From positions 1,302,001 through 1,366,000 of the forward strand of contig NZ_JMMA01000002.1 of assembly GCF_000686125.1 (NCBI RefSeq): a stretch of 64,000 nt of DNA. Reading direction: 5' to 3'. Below the pieces are notes generated by a model. That model searched no databases, was not told where the DNA came from, and was given only the letters and a program-made list of their open reading frames with translations. The stretch comes from Ruminococcus sp. NK3A76 (GTDB lineage Bacteria; Bacillota; Clostridia; Oscillospirales; Ruminococcaceae). Positions within the stretch are counted from its first letter, which is position 1, and every line of letters begins with the position of its first letter. Shown here one piece after another: positions 1 through 9,159 of this stretch. A program made the translations under genes and the position numbers.

Positions 1-114
1 CATTCCTGCTACAGCAGATGCTACAAGACCGAGCACCATGAGTGCGCACAGTGTGAGTACGAGTATTCTGAGTATCAGGGGCTTCTTGTTGGGGTTAGAT
101 ACTTTTTTGCTCAT
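1..114 (-). CDS. Partial membrane protein, N-terminal 38 residues only
   Basis: The start ATG (114-112) is preceded on the minus strand by AGAAAGGAT, a good ribosome site. The visible part begins MSKKVSNPNKKP and runs into one hydrophobic segment (about residues 13-37), so this is a membrane-anchored or exported protein whose body lies outside the window. Basic residues before the helix suggest an N-in orientation. The N-terminus resembles bitopic wall enzymes such as class A penicillin-binding proteins, but nothing catalytic is visible and I do not name it. It lies downstream of galE on the same strand, 20 bp apart, and may be co-transcribed with it. Confidence 0.6.
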   Translation of the reverse strand, partial: MSKKVSNPNKKPLILRILVLTLCALMVLGLVASAVAGM

Positions 115-134
115 TTTGATTATCCTTTCTTTTA

Positions 135-1148
135 TCAAAGTCCGTTAGGGTTCTGTTTTGTGAAGGTCCAGCCGTCTCTGCACATATCGTCAAGATCGAA
201 CTGCGCTTCCCAGCCGAAAAGCTCTTTTGCTTTCTTGGGATCGGAATAGCACCATGCGATATCGCCTGCACGTCTTGGCATCACCTTGTAGGGCAGCTCC
301 TTGCCGCAGGCCTTTTCAAATGCGTGCAGAACGTCAAAAACGCTTGAGCCCTTACCGGTACCGAGGTTTACTGCTTCAACGCCTTTGTGTTCAAGAACAT
401 ACTTAACAGCGCATATATGGCCTCTTGCAAGGTCAACAACATGGATATAATCTCTGACACCTGTGCCGTCAGGTGTATCATAGTCGTTGCCGAATACACC
501 TAAGAATTCACGCTTGCCTACAGCCACCTGCTGAATGTAGGGGAAAAGGTTGTTCGGAATTCCGTTAGGGTCTTCACCGATAAGGCCACTGCTGTGAGCA
601 CCTATCGGGTTGAAATAGCGAAGCAGTGATATGCTCCATTCATTATCGGCAACAGCTACGTCTTTGAGTATCTGCTCTATCATGACCTTTGTGAAACCAT
701 AAGGATTAGTTGATGTGTGTGTAGGCATCGTCTCAACATAGGGAACAGGGTTTTCGTTGCCGTAAACTGTAGCAGACGATGAGAAAACTATCTTCTTGCA
801 GCCATGCTCTCTCATAACCGATATAAGGTTAAGCGTACCTGTGATGTTGTTGTGGTAGTATTCAACAGGCTTGGCAACGCTTTCACCGACAGCCTTAAGA
901 CCTGCAAAATGTATAACAGCATCTATCTCATTCTCGGCAAACACCTTTTCAAGGTCTTCTGTGTTGAGCAGGTCGCCCTCATAGAAGCCGAAATCTTTGC
1001 CTGTGATCTTCTTTATTCTTTTAAGAGCCTCAGGCTTTGAATTGGAGAAATTGTCAAAAACTACGATATCATAGCCGTTTTCAAGAAGCTCTACGCAGGT
1101 GTGGCTGCCGATAAAGCCTGCACCGCCGGTAACAAGTATCTTTCCCAT
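135..1148 (-). CDS. galE: UDP-glucose 4-epimerase GalE
   Basis: 337 residues, the usual length. It interconverts UDP-glucose and UDP-galactose in the Leloir pathway and supplies UDP-galactose for surface polysaccharides; cytoplasmic. The N-terminal Rossmann motif VTGGAGFIGSH binds NAD. The catalytic region has SSSATVYG followed by NPYGFTK (the YxxxK of extended short-chain dehydrogenases), and RYFNPIGAH is the typical substrate-pocket stretch. AAAGGAAC lies about 9 bp before the ATG. It follows the methyltransferase gene by 7 bp, so the two probably share the promoter at 1803-1830. No galK or galT is nearby, which favours a role in sugar-nucleotide supply over galactose catabolism (inference). 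Confidence 0.97.
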   Translation of the reverse strand: MGKILVTGGAGFIGSHTCVELLENGYDIVVFDNFSNSKPEALKRIKKITGKDFGFYEGDLLNTEDLEKVFAENEIDAVIHFAGLKAVGESVAKPVEYYHNNITGTLNLISVMREHGCKKIVFSSSATVYGNENPVPYVETMPTHTSTNPYGFTKVMIEQILKDVAVADNEWSISLLRYFNPIGAHSSGLIGEDPNGIPNNLFPYIQQVAVGKREFLGVFGNDYDTPDGTGVRDYIHVVDLARGHICAVKYVLEHKGVEAVNLGTGKGSSVFDVLHAFEKACGKELPYKVMPRRAGDIAWCYSDPKKAKELFGWEAQFDLDDMCRDGWTFTKQNPNGL

Positions 1149-1155
1149 AGTATTA

Positions 1156-1770
1156 TCAGTTCCTTTCAGTTTTGTTGTTTTTGATTATTGCAATAGCACA
1201 TGGCATCCTTCCGTCAGCAAGCTCATAGCTTATGTCTTCATAGCCTGCCCCTTCAAAGAATGCTTTATAGCAAAACAGGTCAAAGTCCGTCTTGAAATCA
1301 ACGCCCATAATGCTTAGGATCTTTTCAGCCATCTTAGAGGAGCTTTTGCCGGCATTGACGTATGTCGGGATAATTATAAGCCCGCCCGGTCTGCAAACAC
1401 GCTCAAATTCCTTAAGAGCTGCATACGGGTCATCAAGCAGGTGTATGACATTTCCTGCCACAACTGCATCAAAGCTGCTGTCTTTGACCTTGAGCGAGGT
1501 GATATCAGCTTTTCTGTATATGATATTATCATACCTTCTGCACTTTTTCTCAGCCACCCTGAGCATCTTGCTTGAAAAGTCAGTAGCAACGAGCTTTTTG
1601 CATACAGGGGCAATATGAACTGATATAGCACCCGTTCCGCAGGCACATTCCAAAACTGTATCGCTGCTGCCTATATAGCCTGCAACTATTTCGCCTGTGT
1701 GCTTGTAAACATCGCCGTTGTATGCATTTTCAAAGACATCATAAACGCCCGAAACTTTATCCCAGAACAT
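1156..1770 (-). CDS. Class I SAM-dependent methyltransferase
   Basis: 204 residues from the chosen ATG (1770-1768), which has GGGAGGT 6 bp upstream; an ATG seven codons further up has no ribosome site. Motif I is LECACGTGAIS, followed by ATDFSSKML (acidic motif II), FDAVVAGNVIHLLDDP and a CRPGGLIIIPTY motif, the order of the UbiE/Methyltransf_11 fold. The substrate cannot be told: this family modifies small molecules, lipids, tRNA or protein. It is first in a two-gene unit with galE. Small-molecule methylation is the most likely role, but that rests on family size alone. Confidence 0.88.
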   Translation of the reverse strand: MFWDKVSGVYDVFENAYNGDVYKHTGEIVAGYIGSSDTVLECACGTGAISVHIAPVCKKLVATDFSSKMLRVAEKKCRRYDNIIYRKADITSLKVKDSSFDAVVAGNVIHLLDDPYAALKEFERVCRPGGLIIIPTYVNAGKSSSKMAEKILSIMGVDFKTDFDLFCYKAFFEGAGYEDISYELADGRMPCAIAIIKNNKTERN

Positions 1771-1802
1771 ATATACCTCCCGATAAAACAATATTCAATA
1801 AT

Positions 1803-1830
1803 ATTATATCACATTTTGAAAATAATGCAA
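1803..1830 (-). promoter_or_regulatory. Sigma-A promoter for methyltransferase-galE
   Basis: On the minus strand, TTGCAT (1830-1825), a 16-bp spacer and TATAAT (1808-1803). The predicted start is about 25 bp before the GGGAGG ribosome site. It is divergent from the promoter at 1849-1877. Confidence 0.75.
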
Positions 1831-1848
1831 GCCTAAATAAAAATAAAG

Positions 1849-1877
1849 TTGCATATTTTGTGCTGTTGTGGTATAAT
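1849..1877 (+). promoter_or_regulatory. Sigma-A promoter for the 1917 gene and glpK
   Basis: TTGCAT, a 17-bp spacer and a consensus TATAAT. Transcription should begin near 1884, giving a leader of about 33 nt before the TTG start at 1917. Confidence 0.75.
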
Positions 1878-1916
1878 TATCTTAATAAATATCACATTAT
1901 TGGCAGGTGAGCAGCT

Positions 1917-2432
1917 TTGAGCGAGCAGTGGCGTGGTGTAAGGGGAGATATAGCAAAATTTTGCAAGGATAATAATATTCCCGAAACACAAATAAAGTTA
2001 CTTGGGATAACTCAGTGGCAGAATGTATATAAAAAAGTTCTTGACAGCTTTGTTGACCATTCATATTCTTATCATAACGGGCTGCATTGGGCAAATACAA
2101 ATAACGGCATACGCCGTGATGTGGATATGGTTTTTGCATTTCGTGAGGGAATGCCTGATACTGCATCATACGAGTGGCTTGAAAGGCTTCCTGAGATAGT
2201 CGGCGATCAAAAGGTCTACCTGCTTATCGAGGAAAGTTATGATAAGTACTGTATTTGTGAATGTGACAGTTCAGCGGTTTTTCTTGTCATTAATGAAGCG
2301 ATATATCCAAGGGATTATTATATCACCGATAAAAAGTTCAACTGGCTCATATCTGAAAATCATCATGATGTTGTATTGTTTTTGGGAAACAGCCTTAATG
2401 AAGAAAAGATAAGGTCAGTCTGCTGTAAATAA
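1917..2432 (+). CDS. Hypothetical protein, 171 aa, TTG start
   Basis: I do not recognise the family. The TTG at 1917 is preceded by GGCAGGTGA at a normal distance and by a clean sigma-A promoter; no better start exists. The product is soluble and acidic with many aromatic residues ([45 protein letters not shown]), with no signal peptide, membrane segment or known catalytic motif. The pattern looks like a small mixed alpha/beta protein of the kind often listed as a DUF in Firmicutes, some of which are SUKH-like immunity proteins. glpK begins 13 bp downstream, so the two are probably co-transcribed, but a link to glycerol is not evident. Confidence 0.8.
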   Translation: MSEQWRGVRGDIAKFCKDNNIPETQIKLLGITQWQNVYKKVLDSFVDHSYSYHNGLHWANTNNGIRRDVDMVFAFREGMPDTASYEWLERLPEIVGDQKVYLLIEESYDKYCICECDSSAVFLVINEAIYPRDYYITDKKFNWLISENHHDVVLFLGNSLNEEKIRSVCCK

Positions 2433-2445
2433 AGGAGGGGCAAAA

Positions 2446-3924
2446 ATGAAATACATCATGTCAATAGACCAGGGCACAACTTCTTCCCGTGCAGTTATCT
2501 TTGATAAGGGCGGCAATATCGTTTCTATCGCTCAGAAAGAGTTCACACAGTATTACACAGGTGACGGCTATGTTGAGCATGACGCTGAGGAGATATTCGA
2601 CACTCAGATAGAGGTGTGCCGTAAAGCTATGGAAAAGCTCGGCATCACGGCTGATGATATAGCCGCTATCGGCATCACCAATCAGCGTGAAACTACCGTT
2701 GTCTGGGATAAGAACACCGGCAAGCCTGTTTATAATGCAATAGTCTGGCAGTGCAGGCGTACAGCGCCGTTTTGTAAGAATCTTGAATCACAGGGGCTTA
2801 CACAGTTTTTCTCATCAAAGACAGGCCTTCTTATCGACCCGTATTTTTCCGCAACCAAGCTGCGCTGGATACTTGATAACGTAGAAGGTGCAAGAGAGAA
2901 GGCTTTGGCAGGGGAGCTTTTATTCGGAACGATCGACTGCTGGCTTATCTGGAAGCTCTCCGGCGGAAAATGCCACGCTACTGACTACTCCAATGCATCA
3001 AGAACGATGCTGTTTAATATAAATACACTAAAATGGGATAATGAGATACTTGGCCTTCTCGGTATCCCTGCGTCTATGATGCCTAAGGTCGTCGATTCGT
3101 CAGGCATCATCTGCGAAACTGAAGGATCTGTTTTCGGTGCGCCGATAGTGATATCCGGCTGTGCAGGGGATCAGCAGTCTGCACTATTCGGACAGTGCTG
3201 CTTTGATGAGGGCGATGTAAAAAACACCTACGGCACAGGCGGATTTCTGCTTATGAATACTGGCGATAAGCCTGTCCGTTCAAAGAGCGGTCTGCTCACT
3301 ACTATTGCATGGGGCATAAACGGCAAGGTGACATACGCTCTTGAAGGCTCGGTGTTTATAGCAGGTGCTGTTGTCAAATGGCTTCGTGATGAGCTTGGTA
3401 TGGTAAACTCAGCTCCCGAGACCGAGCAGCTGGCGCTCAAAGTTGATGATACGAACGGTGTTTATATAGTTCCTGCCTTTGTCGGGCTTGGTGCTCCTTA
3501 TTGGGACAGCGATGCAAGAGGCATAATCACCGGCCTTACAAGAGGTGCCAACAAAAACCATATCGTCCGTGCAGCTCTTGAAGCAATCGCTTATCAGACC
3601 TGCGATGTGCTCGAAGCTATGGAGAAGGATACCGGCAGTCTTAAAGCTATCAAGGTCGACGGCGGTGCAAGCTCAAATAATTTCCTTATGCAGTTTCAGG
3701 CAGATGTGCTGAACAGACCTGTCACAAGGCCAAAGAATGTCGAGTCTACTGCTTTTGGCGCTTTCCTGCTTGCCGGGCTTGGCTGCGGATACTATAAAGA
3801 TATTGCCGAGGTCACAAGGCTTCTTGGCAGCTTTGAGACATTCAGCCCCAATATTGATGATGCAAAGAGAAAAGCGCTTCTTGACGGCTGGGCAAAGGCG
3901 GTACAAAAAGCTAAAAGCGATTGA
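2446..3924 (+). CDS. glpK: Glycerol kinase
   Basis: 492 residues, full length for GlpK of the FGGY kinase family. It phosphorylates glycerol with ATP to sn-glycerol 3-phosphate in the cytoplasm. The N-terminal [15 protein letters not shown] is the phosphate-binding loop. Central [13 protein letters not shown] and the C-terminal [18 protein letters not shown] are diagnostic for glycerol kinase rather than other FGGY sugars. AAAGGAGGGG precedes the ATG. No glpF or glpD is adjacent, so uptake and oxidation are encoded elsewhere or glycerol enters by diffusion. The stop codon overlaps the -35 box of the next promoter. Confidence 0.97.
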   Translation: MKYIMSIDQGTTSSRAVIFDKGGNIVSIAQKEFTQYYTGDGYVEHDAEEIFDTQIEVCRKAMEKLGITADDIAAIGITNQRETTVVWDKNTGKPVYNAIVWQCRRTAPFCKNLESQGLTQFFSSKTGLLIDPYFSATKLRWILDNVEGAREKALAGELLFGTIDCWLIWKLSGGKCHATDYSNASRTMLFNINTLKWDNEILGLLGIPASMMPKVVDSSGIICETEGSVFGAPIVISGCAGDQQSALFGQCCFDEGDVKNTYGTGGFLLMNTGDKPVRSKSGLLTTIAWGINGKVTYALEGSVFIAGAVVKWLRDELGMVNSAPETEQLALKVDDTNGVYIVPAFVGLGAPYWDSDARGIITGLTRGANKNHIVRAALEAIAYQTCDVLEAMEKDTGSLKAIKVDGGASSNNFLMQFQADVLNRPVTRPKNVESTAFGAFLLAGLGCGYYKDIAEVTRLLGSFETFSPNIDDAKRKALLDGWAKAVQKAKSD

Positions 3925-3949
3925 CAATCAACTAAAAATGTAATATAAT
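3921..3949 (+). promoter_or_regulatory. Perfect-consensus sigma-A promoter for ppk1
   Basis: TTGACA (3921-3926), exactly 17 bp, TATAAT (3944-3949). The TGA stop of glpK lies inside the -35 hexamer. Confidence 0.88.
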
Positions 3950-3987
3950 AAATATAAGAAATATGTCGAAAGGAAGTGATAAACGCT

Positions 3988-6264
3988 ATGGCTAAAAAGT
4001 ATCTTGAAAACCGTGAGCTTTCGTGGCTCAAATTCAATTACAGAGTGCTTGAAGAAGCAAGGGATAATTCTGTTCCGCTTCTTGAACGCCTTACATTTGC
4101 GTCTATCTTCCTTTCTAATCTTGATGAATTCTATAGGGTCAGAGTCGGTGCTCTTGTCAGACAGTCGCTTGATGATGATAACCAGCGTGAAGCAAGAACT
4201 GGTCTGCGCCCCTCGACCCAGCTTGAAAAGATATATAAAAGAACAAGAAAGCTGTATGAGCTTTTTGATATCACTTTTTCAGATATTGAGCTCGGCCTTG
4301 CAGCAATGGGCGCTGTCAGAAAGACAAGGAAGACCCTTACCGACGGTGAAAAGACCTACTGTTCGTCTTTTGCCGAACACGAGCTCAAACCAAAGCTCAG
4401 AATGTATGAGAACGCCAAGAGCTTCTTTGCTGAAAACGGCAGGGTGTATTATGCTGTTATGTGTGATAACGGTATACATATCCTTGACTATACAGGCGAT
4501 CATTCGCCGATGATAGGCCTTAATGTAACAGACAAAGCCTATATACTGATAAGTGAGCTTGTAAGAAAATATGCAGCCGATATCGTTGGGAGCAAACCGT
4601 TGGCATTTTGTACATTCAGAGTTACAAGAAGTGCAGCGCTTGACCTTGATACAGACTATATGGCAGAACGTGACAGGCGTGAGGAAATGCGAAAGCTCGT
4701 TCTTCGCCGTAAAAAAATGCCGATAGTAAGGCTTGAGATATGCGGCTGTACAGATAAGTCGTTAAAAGATGCAGTTTGCAGGCTTCTCAGGACAACTGAT
4801 GATATAACCTTTGAAAGAGTATCTCCGCTTGATTTTGGTTTTGTCGGTGACCTCAGAGACAGATTCAAGGATAACAGCTCGCTTTTCTATAAAAAGCAGC
4901 CGCCATGTCAGTCGCCCCTTGTAAGCAGAGATGAGACCATGATGTCTCAGATAGAAAAACGTGATATACTGCTTTTCTATCCTTATGAGGATATCATGGA
5001 TTTTGTAAGGCTCCTTGACGAGGCAGCAGCCGACCCGAGGGTAAAAAGAATAAGCATTACCCTTTATCGTGCTGCATCTGATTCAGCGATAATTGATGCA
5101 TTATGTAATGCCGGCAAAAATGGCAAGGACGTTCTTGCACTTGTTGAGCTGCGAGCACGTTTTGATGAAGAAAATAATATATTCAAGGCCGAAAAGCTCG
5201 AAGCATCTGGCTGCCGTGTAATATTCGGCCTCCCGGGAATAAAGGTGCATTCAAAGCTGTGTCTTATAGAATACACCGACGGCGATGAGACAAAGTATAT
5301 AACTCAGATAGGTACAGGAAATTATAACGAGAAGACTTCACGTTTATATACTGATCTCTCGCTTATGACATCAGCGCAGGATATTGCCGCTGATGCTGTT
5401 GAAACGTTCAAGAAGCTCGAAGAAGGCAGGCTTGTTGAGAGCTCTGATACACTTATGATATCGCCGCTGTGCTTAAAGAGCAGGATAATCGATATGATGG
5501 ACGCCGAGATAACTGCTGCCCGTTCAGGCGGTGAGGGCTATATCGGCGCTAAGATCAACTCTCTGACAGACAGTAAGGTAATTAAAAAGCTCGTCGAGTG
5601 CTCTCAGGCAGGCGTAAAGGTCGAGTTAGTCGTAAGAGGTATTTGCTGCCTTGTACCTGGTGTCGAGGGAAAGACTGATAATATAAAGGTCATCTCTATT
5701 GTCGGCAGATATCTTGAACACGCAAGGATATACATATTCGGCAACAGCTCACGCAGAAAGGTTTATATCTCATCGGCAGACTTTATGACAAGAAACCTAT
5801 CACGCCGTGTTGAGGCTGCTGCTCCGATAAGAGATGAGGAGCAGAGAGACAGAGTATTTGAGTATTTCAGGACTGAGCTTTCTGATAAGGTCAGAGGCAG
5901 AGTTCTTTGTCCTGACGGGATATACCGCCGTGAGAATTATGACGACGGTGACAAGGACAGCCAGCAGATACTCTATGATCTTGCAGTCGAGAATGAGAAA
6001 GGCATTACATCAGATGTAATTCTGGAACAAAAGCCGGTTACTAAATCTGAGCCGGCCGTTCAGCCGGAAACTCCTGCTATTGAGCCAAAGGATATCGTTG
6101 AAGCTGATATCCCACAAGCTCCTGAACCCGTAAAGCCTGACCCTGCACCGGCAGCTGCTATACCGCAGGCAGATATGCCGATAGTCGTTACACCTGCAGA
6201 GCCGATACAGCAGCCAAGAAAAAGAGGCTTCTTAGCATGGCTCAAATCAATATTTTCAAAATAA
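3988..6264 (+). CDS. ppk1: Polyphosphate kinase PPK1 with C-terminal extension
   Basis: 758 residues from ATG 3988; AAAGGAAGTGA precedes it, and an in-frame GTG at 3976 lies inside that ribosome site, so it was rejected. PPK1 makes long-chain polyphosphate from ATP. The N-terminal domain shows YLENRELSWLKFNYRV. The two phospholipase-D-like catalytic domains hold GIKVHSKLCLIEY (His421, the likely phosphoenzyme histidine) and YLEHARIYIFGN (His578); their spacing equals that of His435/His592 in E. coli PPK1. IGTGNYNEKTSRLYTD and SADFMTRNLSRRVE are conserved. The last 70 or so residues are extra: a Pro/Glu/Ala-rich linker ending in a basic, aromatic RKRGFLAWLKSIFSK, possibly a peripheral membrane anchor. 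Confidence 0.95.
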   Translation: MAKKYLENRELSWLKFNYRVLEEARDNSVPLLERLTFASIFLSNLDEFYRVRVGALVRQSLDDDNQREARTGLRPSTQLEKIYKRTRKLYELFDITFSDIELGLAAMGAVRKTRKTLTDGEKTYCSSFAEHELKPKLRMYENAKSFFAENGRVYYAVMCDNGIHILDYTGDHSPMIGLNVTDKAYILISELVRKYAADIVGSKPLAFCTFRVTRSAALDLDTDYMAERDRREEMRKLVLRRKKMPIVRLEICGCTDKSLKDAVCRLLRTTDDITFERVSPLDFGFVGDLRDRFKDNSSLFYKKQPPCQSPLVSRDETMMSQIEKRDILLFYPYEDIMDFVRLLDEAAADPRVKRISITLYRAASDSAIIDALCNAGKNGKDVLALVELRARFDEENNIFKAEKLEASGCRVIFGLPGIKVHSKLCLIEYTDGDETKYITQIGTGNYNEKTSRLYTDLSLMTSAQDIAADAVETFKKLEEGRLVESSDTLMISPLCLKSRIIDMMDAEITAARSGGEGYIGAKINSLTDSKVIKKLVECSQAGVKVELVVRGICCLVPGVEGKTDNIKVISIVGRYLEHARIYIFGNSSRRKVYISSADFMTRNLSRRVEAAAPIRDEEQRDRVFEYFRTELSDKVRGRVLCPDGIYRRENYDDGDKDSQQILYDLAVENEKGITSDVILEQKPVTKSEPAVQPETPAIEPKDIVEADIPQAPEPVKPDPAPAAAIPQADMPIVVTPAEPIQQPRKRGFLAWLKSIFSK

Positions 6265-6295
6265 AACGGGACGCAGCTTTTACACTCGTCCCGTT
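6265..6295 (+). terminator. Stem-loop after ppk1
   Basis: AACGGGACG (6265-6273) pairs with CGTCCCGTT (6287-6295), nine pairs with a 13-nt loop directly after the stop. There is no T-run, so it may be a weak terminator or an mRNA-protecting hairpin ahead of the next gene. Confidence 0.5.
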
Positions 6296-6319
6296 CATTA
6301 ACTAATAGGAGTTTTTATT

Positions 6320-6688
6320 ATGTTTGGTCTGTTTAAAAAGAAAGCCCCTGAGGAGACCGCTCTTGAAAAGCGCCTCAGAGACCTTAAGCTGCGTAAAATA
6401 AGCTATGTTGATACAGATTTTGATGAATTTACACGCATGATGCGCTCAGATGTAAAAAACTGGCTGAAACTCAAACCTGTCAATTATTATGCAACGAAGC
6501 GTGAATACATAATGGGAAGCGTTTATACAACACCTGACTACAGCGAAAACTATGTCAGTTTTGAGCGCTATGAGCAGGAGCGAAGAACGCATAAGAGCGA
6601 GATATATCAGATAGAGTTTGACCTGCTGTCAAAGGCTCTTGCCAAGGTCGGCATCATAATCACTCAGCCTGTGTCGGAGGAACAGTAA
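6320..6688 (+). CDS. Hypothetical protein, 122 aa
   Basis: Not recognised. TAATAGGAG lies 9 bp before the ATG. The small protein begins MFGLFKKK, then has a charged helical stretch (EETALEKRLRDLKLRK) and a tyrosine-rich middle (VNYYATKREYIMGSVY). There is no signal peptide, membrane helix or catalytic motif. It follows ppk1 by 55 bp across the stem-loop and could be a partly attenuated last gene of that unit. Its last 29 bp overlap the 3' end of the convergent PAP2 gene. Confidence 0.7.
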   Translation: MFGLFKKKAPEETALEKRLRDLKLRKISYVDTDFDEFTRMMRSDVKNWLKLKPVNYYATKREYIMGSVYTTPDYSENYVSFERYEQERRTHKSEIYQIEFDLLSKALAKVGIIITQPVSEEQ

Positions 6689-7289
6689 CTGCCTCGTCTT
6701 CATTTTCATTGCTGTCTGCTTCAGCAGCTTTGGCTTTTTCAGCAGCCTTCCTCTCGTCACGCTGCTTTAGCTTAGCTATCACTATCTTGTCCATTATTAT
6801 ACCGCAAAAGACTCCTATCGCAGCTCCTGTCAGCACATCGGTAGGGTAGTGGACGTAAAAATACAGCCTTGAAAAAGCAATGAGCACCGATGTGGCAAGT
6901 GATATAAGCCCGTATTTCAGGTTGTGCCTTGCTATGACAGTCGATACTACAAAGCTCGCTCCGGCGTGCCCGGAGGGGAAAGAGTAATCGTTAGGCACAG
7001 ATACTATCGTATCAATAGTTCTGCTTGTATTAGCGTAACAGGGTCTTATCCTTTTGATTATAGGCTTGAGCGTTACGTTCACTATTAAGAATTCAAGCAA
7101 GATAGCGGCTGCGGCGCTTATCCCGACACGCCGTGTCTTTGGGTAAGCGATCAGTATTATGACTACTGCTATCCAGAAAATGCCCGCTTCACCAAGCAAG
7201 GTGAAAAAGTGCATCAGGTAATCGAGCAAAGTGCATCTGATGTCATATATAGCATCAAGAATGTCAAATTCGTTCAAAAAGTAATTCAT
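6660..7289 (-). CDS. PAP2-family membrane phosphatase
   Basis: 209 residues with about five transmembrane helices. The three PAP2 motifs are all present: KPIIKRIRP, PSGHAGASF and SRLYFYVHYPTD, which form an active site at the outer membrane face. Such enzymes dephosphorylate undecaprenyl pyrophosphate or phosphatidylglycerol phosphate; recycling of the lipid carrier (a BcrC-like role) is the best guess. A charged cytoplasmic tail rich in Ala, Glu and Lys follows the last helix and is dispensable-looking. It has its own promoter at 7321-7349. Confidence 0.9.
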   Translation of the reverse strand: MNYFLNEFDILDAIYDIRCTLLDYLMHFFTLLGEAGIFWIAVVIILIAYPKTRRVGISAAAAILLEFLIVNVTLKPIIKRIRPCYANTSRTIDTIVSVPNDYSFPSGHAGASFVVSTVIARHNLKYGLISLATSVLIAFSRLYFYVHYPTDVLTGAAIGVFCGIIMDKIVIAKLKQRDERKAAEKAKAAEADSNENEDEAVTVPPTQAE

Positions 7290-7320
7290 TATTTATCATT
7301 CCATATTCAAGATTTATTAT

Positions 7321-7349
7321 ATTATACCACATCTTTAACAATTTTGCAA
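7321..7349 (-). promoter_or_regulatory. Sigma-A promoter for the PAP2 gene
   Basis: On the minus strand, TTGCAA (7349-7344), 17 bp, TATAAT (7326-7321), about 30 bp before the start codon. Confidence 0.75.
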
Positions 7350-7379
7350 TAATAATATAAACATAAGTTACCATTTATT

Positions 7380-7388
7380 TGTTATAAT
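7380..7388 (+). promoter_or_regulatory. Extended -10 promoter for the ABC exporter operon
   Basis: TGTTATAAT is an extended -10 element. No good -35 is seen at 16-18 bp upstream. The start would be near 7395, about 30 nt before the TTG start at 7426. Confidence 0.55.
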
Positions 7389-7425
7389 TCTTTGGTCAGA
7401 TTTAATATATCGGGAGGTGACGGGC

Positions 7426-9159
7426 TTGTTCAGGCTTGCAAGGTTTTTAAAGCATTATAAGGCGCAAAGCATATTCGGCCCTCTGTTCAAGCTGACCGAG
7501 GCTGTTTTTGAGCTGCTCGTACCTGTAGTTATGGCCAGAATGATAGACATAGGCGTTAAGAATTCTGATAAATCTTACATCTATCACAGCGGTGTAATAC
7601 TCGTTGTTCTCGGTGTCCTTGGCCTTACAGCATCACTTACTGCGCAGTATTTTGCTGCAAGAGCTTCTACAGGCTTCGGAACAGAGCTTCGCAATGCCCT
7701 GTTTAAGCATATAAACTCACTTTCTTTCAAAGAACTCGATAAATTCGGGACACCATCTCTTGTGACCCGTATGACTAATGACTGTGACCAGGTACAGACC
7801 GGCGTTAATATGATACTAAGGCTGTTTCTGAGAAGCCCTTTTATTGTTGTAGGTGCTGTTGTTATGGGTCTGACTATCAGCGTCAAGCTGACGCTGATCT
7901 TTCTGATAGCTTCGCCTGTGCTTGCTGTTATAATACTGCTGATTATAAAAAAGACTGTTATTCTCTATAAGACCACTCAGAAAAAGCTCGACCGTGCATC
8001 TACCCTGACCCGTGAAACTCTTACAGGTGCAAGAGTCATAAGAGCATTTTCTCGTCAGGCTGATGAAGTCAAGGATTTTGAAGAAAACTCAAATGAGCTC
8101 TATATTCATCAGCTTATTGCCGGCAAAATATCTGCTTTGATGAATCCTTTTACTTATATTGTGGTAAATCTTGCTATTATTGCAATAATATGGTATGGCG
8201 GCAAAAGCGTTTATTCCGGCTCTATCACTCAGGGCGAGGTCATAGCGCTTGTAAACTATATGAATCAGATACTGTTGGCGCTTGTTGCCCTTGCTAATCT
8301 TATAGTTATTATCACAAAGGCTCAGGCTTCTGCTGTCAGGATAAATGAGGTATTTGAAGTATCGACTTCCGTTTCTGACGGCACGGAAATTGTGAAATCT
8401 GATTCTGATATTGCTGTGGAATTCAAAGATGTCAGCTTTTCATATTATTCATCGAGTGATGATGTGCTTGAACATATCTCATTCTCGGTCAAAAAAGGCG
8501 AAACTGTCGGTATTATCGGTGCTACTGGCTCCGGTAAATCTACTCTTGTTAATCTTATCCCGAGATTTTATGATGCAGTATCAGGTGAAGTTATCGTCAA
8601 TGGACAAAACGTCAAAAACCTGACGCTTAAGTCACTTCGCAGCAGTATAGGTATAGTTCCGCAGAAAGCGGTGCTCTTTAAAGGCACTATCAGAGAGAAT
8701 ATGCGCTGGCGTGATAAACAGGCGACAGACGAGCAGATAGAAAAAGCACTTGAAATATCTCAGTCACTTGACTTTGTCAAGGAAAAGCACGGCTATCTTG
8801 ATCACAAGCTGCTTCAGGGCGGAAAGAACCTCTCAGGCGGACAGCGTCAGAGACTTACAGTAGCACGAGCACTTGTCGGCTCACCTGAGATACTTATTCT
8901 TGATGATTCCTCATCAGCACTTGACCTTGCGACAGATGCACGGTTAAGAAAAGCTATTCGCCAGAGCACTGATGATATGACTGTCTTCATCGTTTCTCAG
9001 CGTATATCGTCTGTAAAAAACGCTGATAAGATAATAGTCCTTGATGACGGCAGGCTTGCAGGTATCGGAACGCACGCCGAGCTTACAAGCTCGTGTGATG
9101 TGTATAAAGAGATATGCCGGTCGCAGGGTCTCGGGATATCTGAAAAGGGGGCGATGTGA
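7426..9159 (+). CDS. ABC exporter half-transporter, subunit A (BmrC-like)
   Basis: 577 residues from TTG 7426; an upstream in-frame GTG at 7417 is part of the GGGAGGTGA ribosome site, so TTG is preferred. It has an N-terminal six-helix type IV exporter domain (about 1-310) and a nucleotide-binding domain with Walker A GATGSGKST (Lys371), signature LSGGQRQR and Walker B ILILDDSSSALD. The catalytic glutamate is replaced by Asp494, as in BmrC-type subunits of asymmetric heterodimers. It overlaps the next gene by one base (TGATG), implying coupled translation of the two halves. The likely role is lipid, peptide or drug export; the substrate is not predictable. Confidence 0.93.
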   Translation: MFRLARFLKHYKAQSIFGPLFKLTEAVFELLVPVVMARMIDIGVKNSDKSYIYHSGVILVVLGVLGLTASLTAQYFAARASTGFGTELRNALFKHINSLSFKELDKFGTPSLVTRMTNDCDQVQTGVNMILRLFLRSPFIVVGAVVMGLTISVKLTLIFLIASPVLAVIILLIIKKTVILYKTTQKKLDRASTLTRETLTGARVIRAFSRQADEVKDFEENSNELYIHQLIAGKISALMNPFTYIVVNLAIIAIIWYGGKSVYSGSITQGEVIALVNYMNQILLALVALANLIVIITKAQASAVRINEVFEVSTSVSDGTEIVKSDSDIAVEFKDVSFSYYSSSDDVLEHISFSVKKGETVGIIGATGSGKSTLVNLIPRFYDAVSGEVIVNGQNVKNLTLKSLRSSIGIVPQKAVLFKGTIRENMRWRDKQATDEQIEKALEISQSLDFVKEKHGYLDHKLLQGGKNLSGGQRQRLTVARALVGSPEILILDDSSSALDLATDARLRKAIRQSTDDMTVFIVSQRISSVKNADKIIVLDDGRLAGIGTHAELTSSCDVYKEICRSQGLGISEKGAM

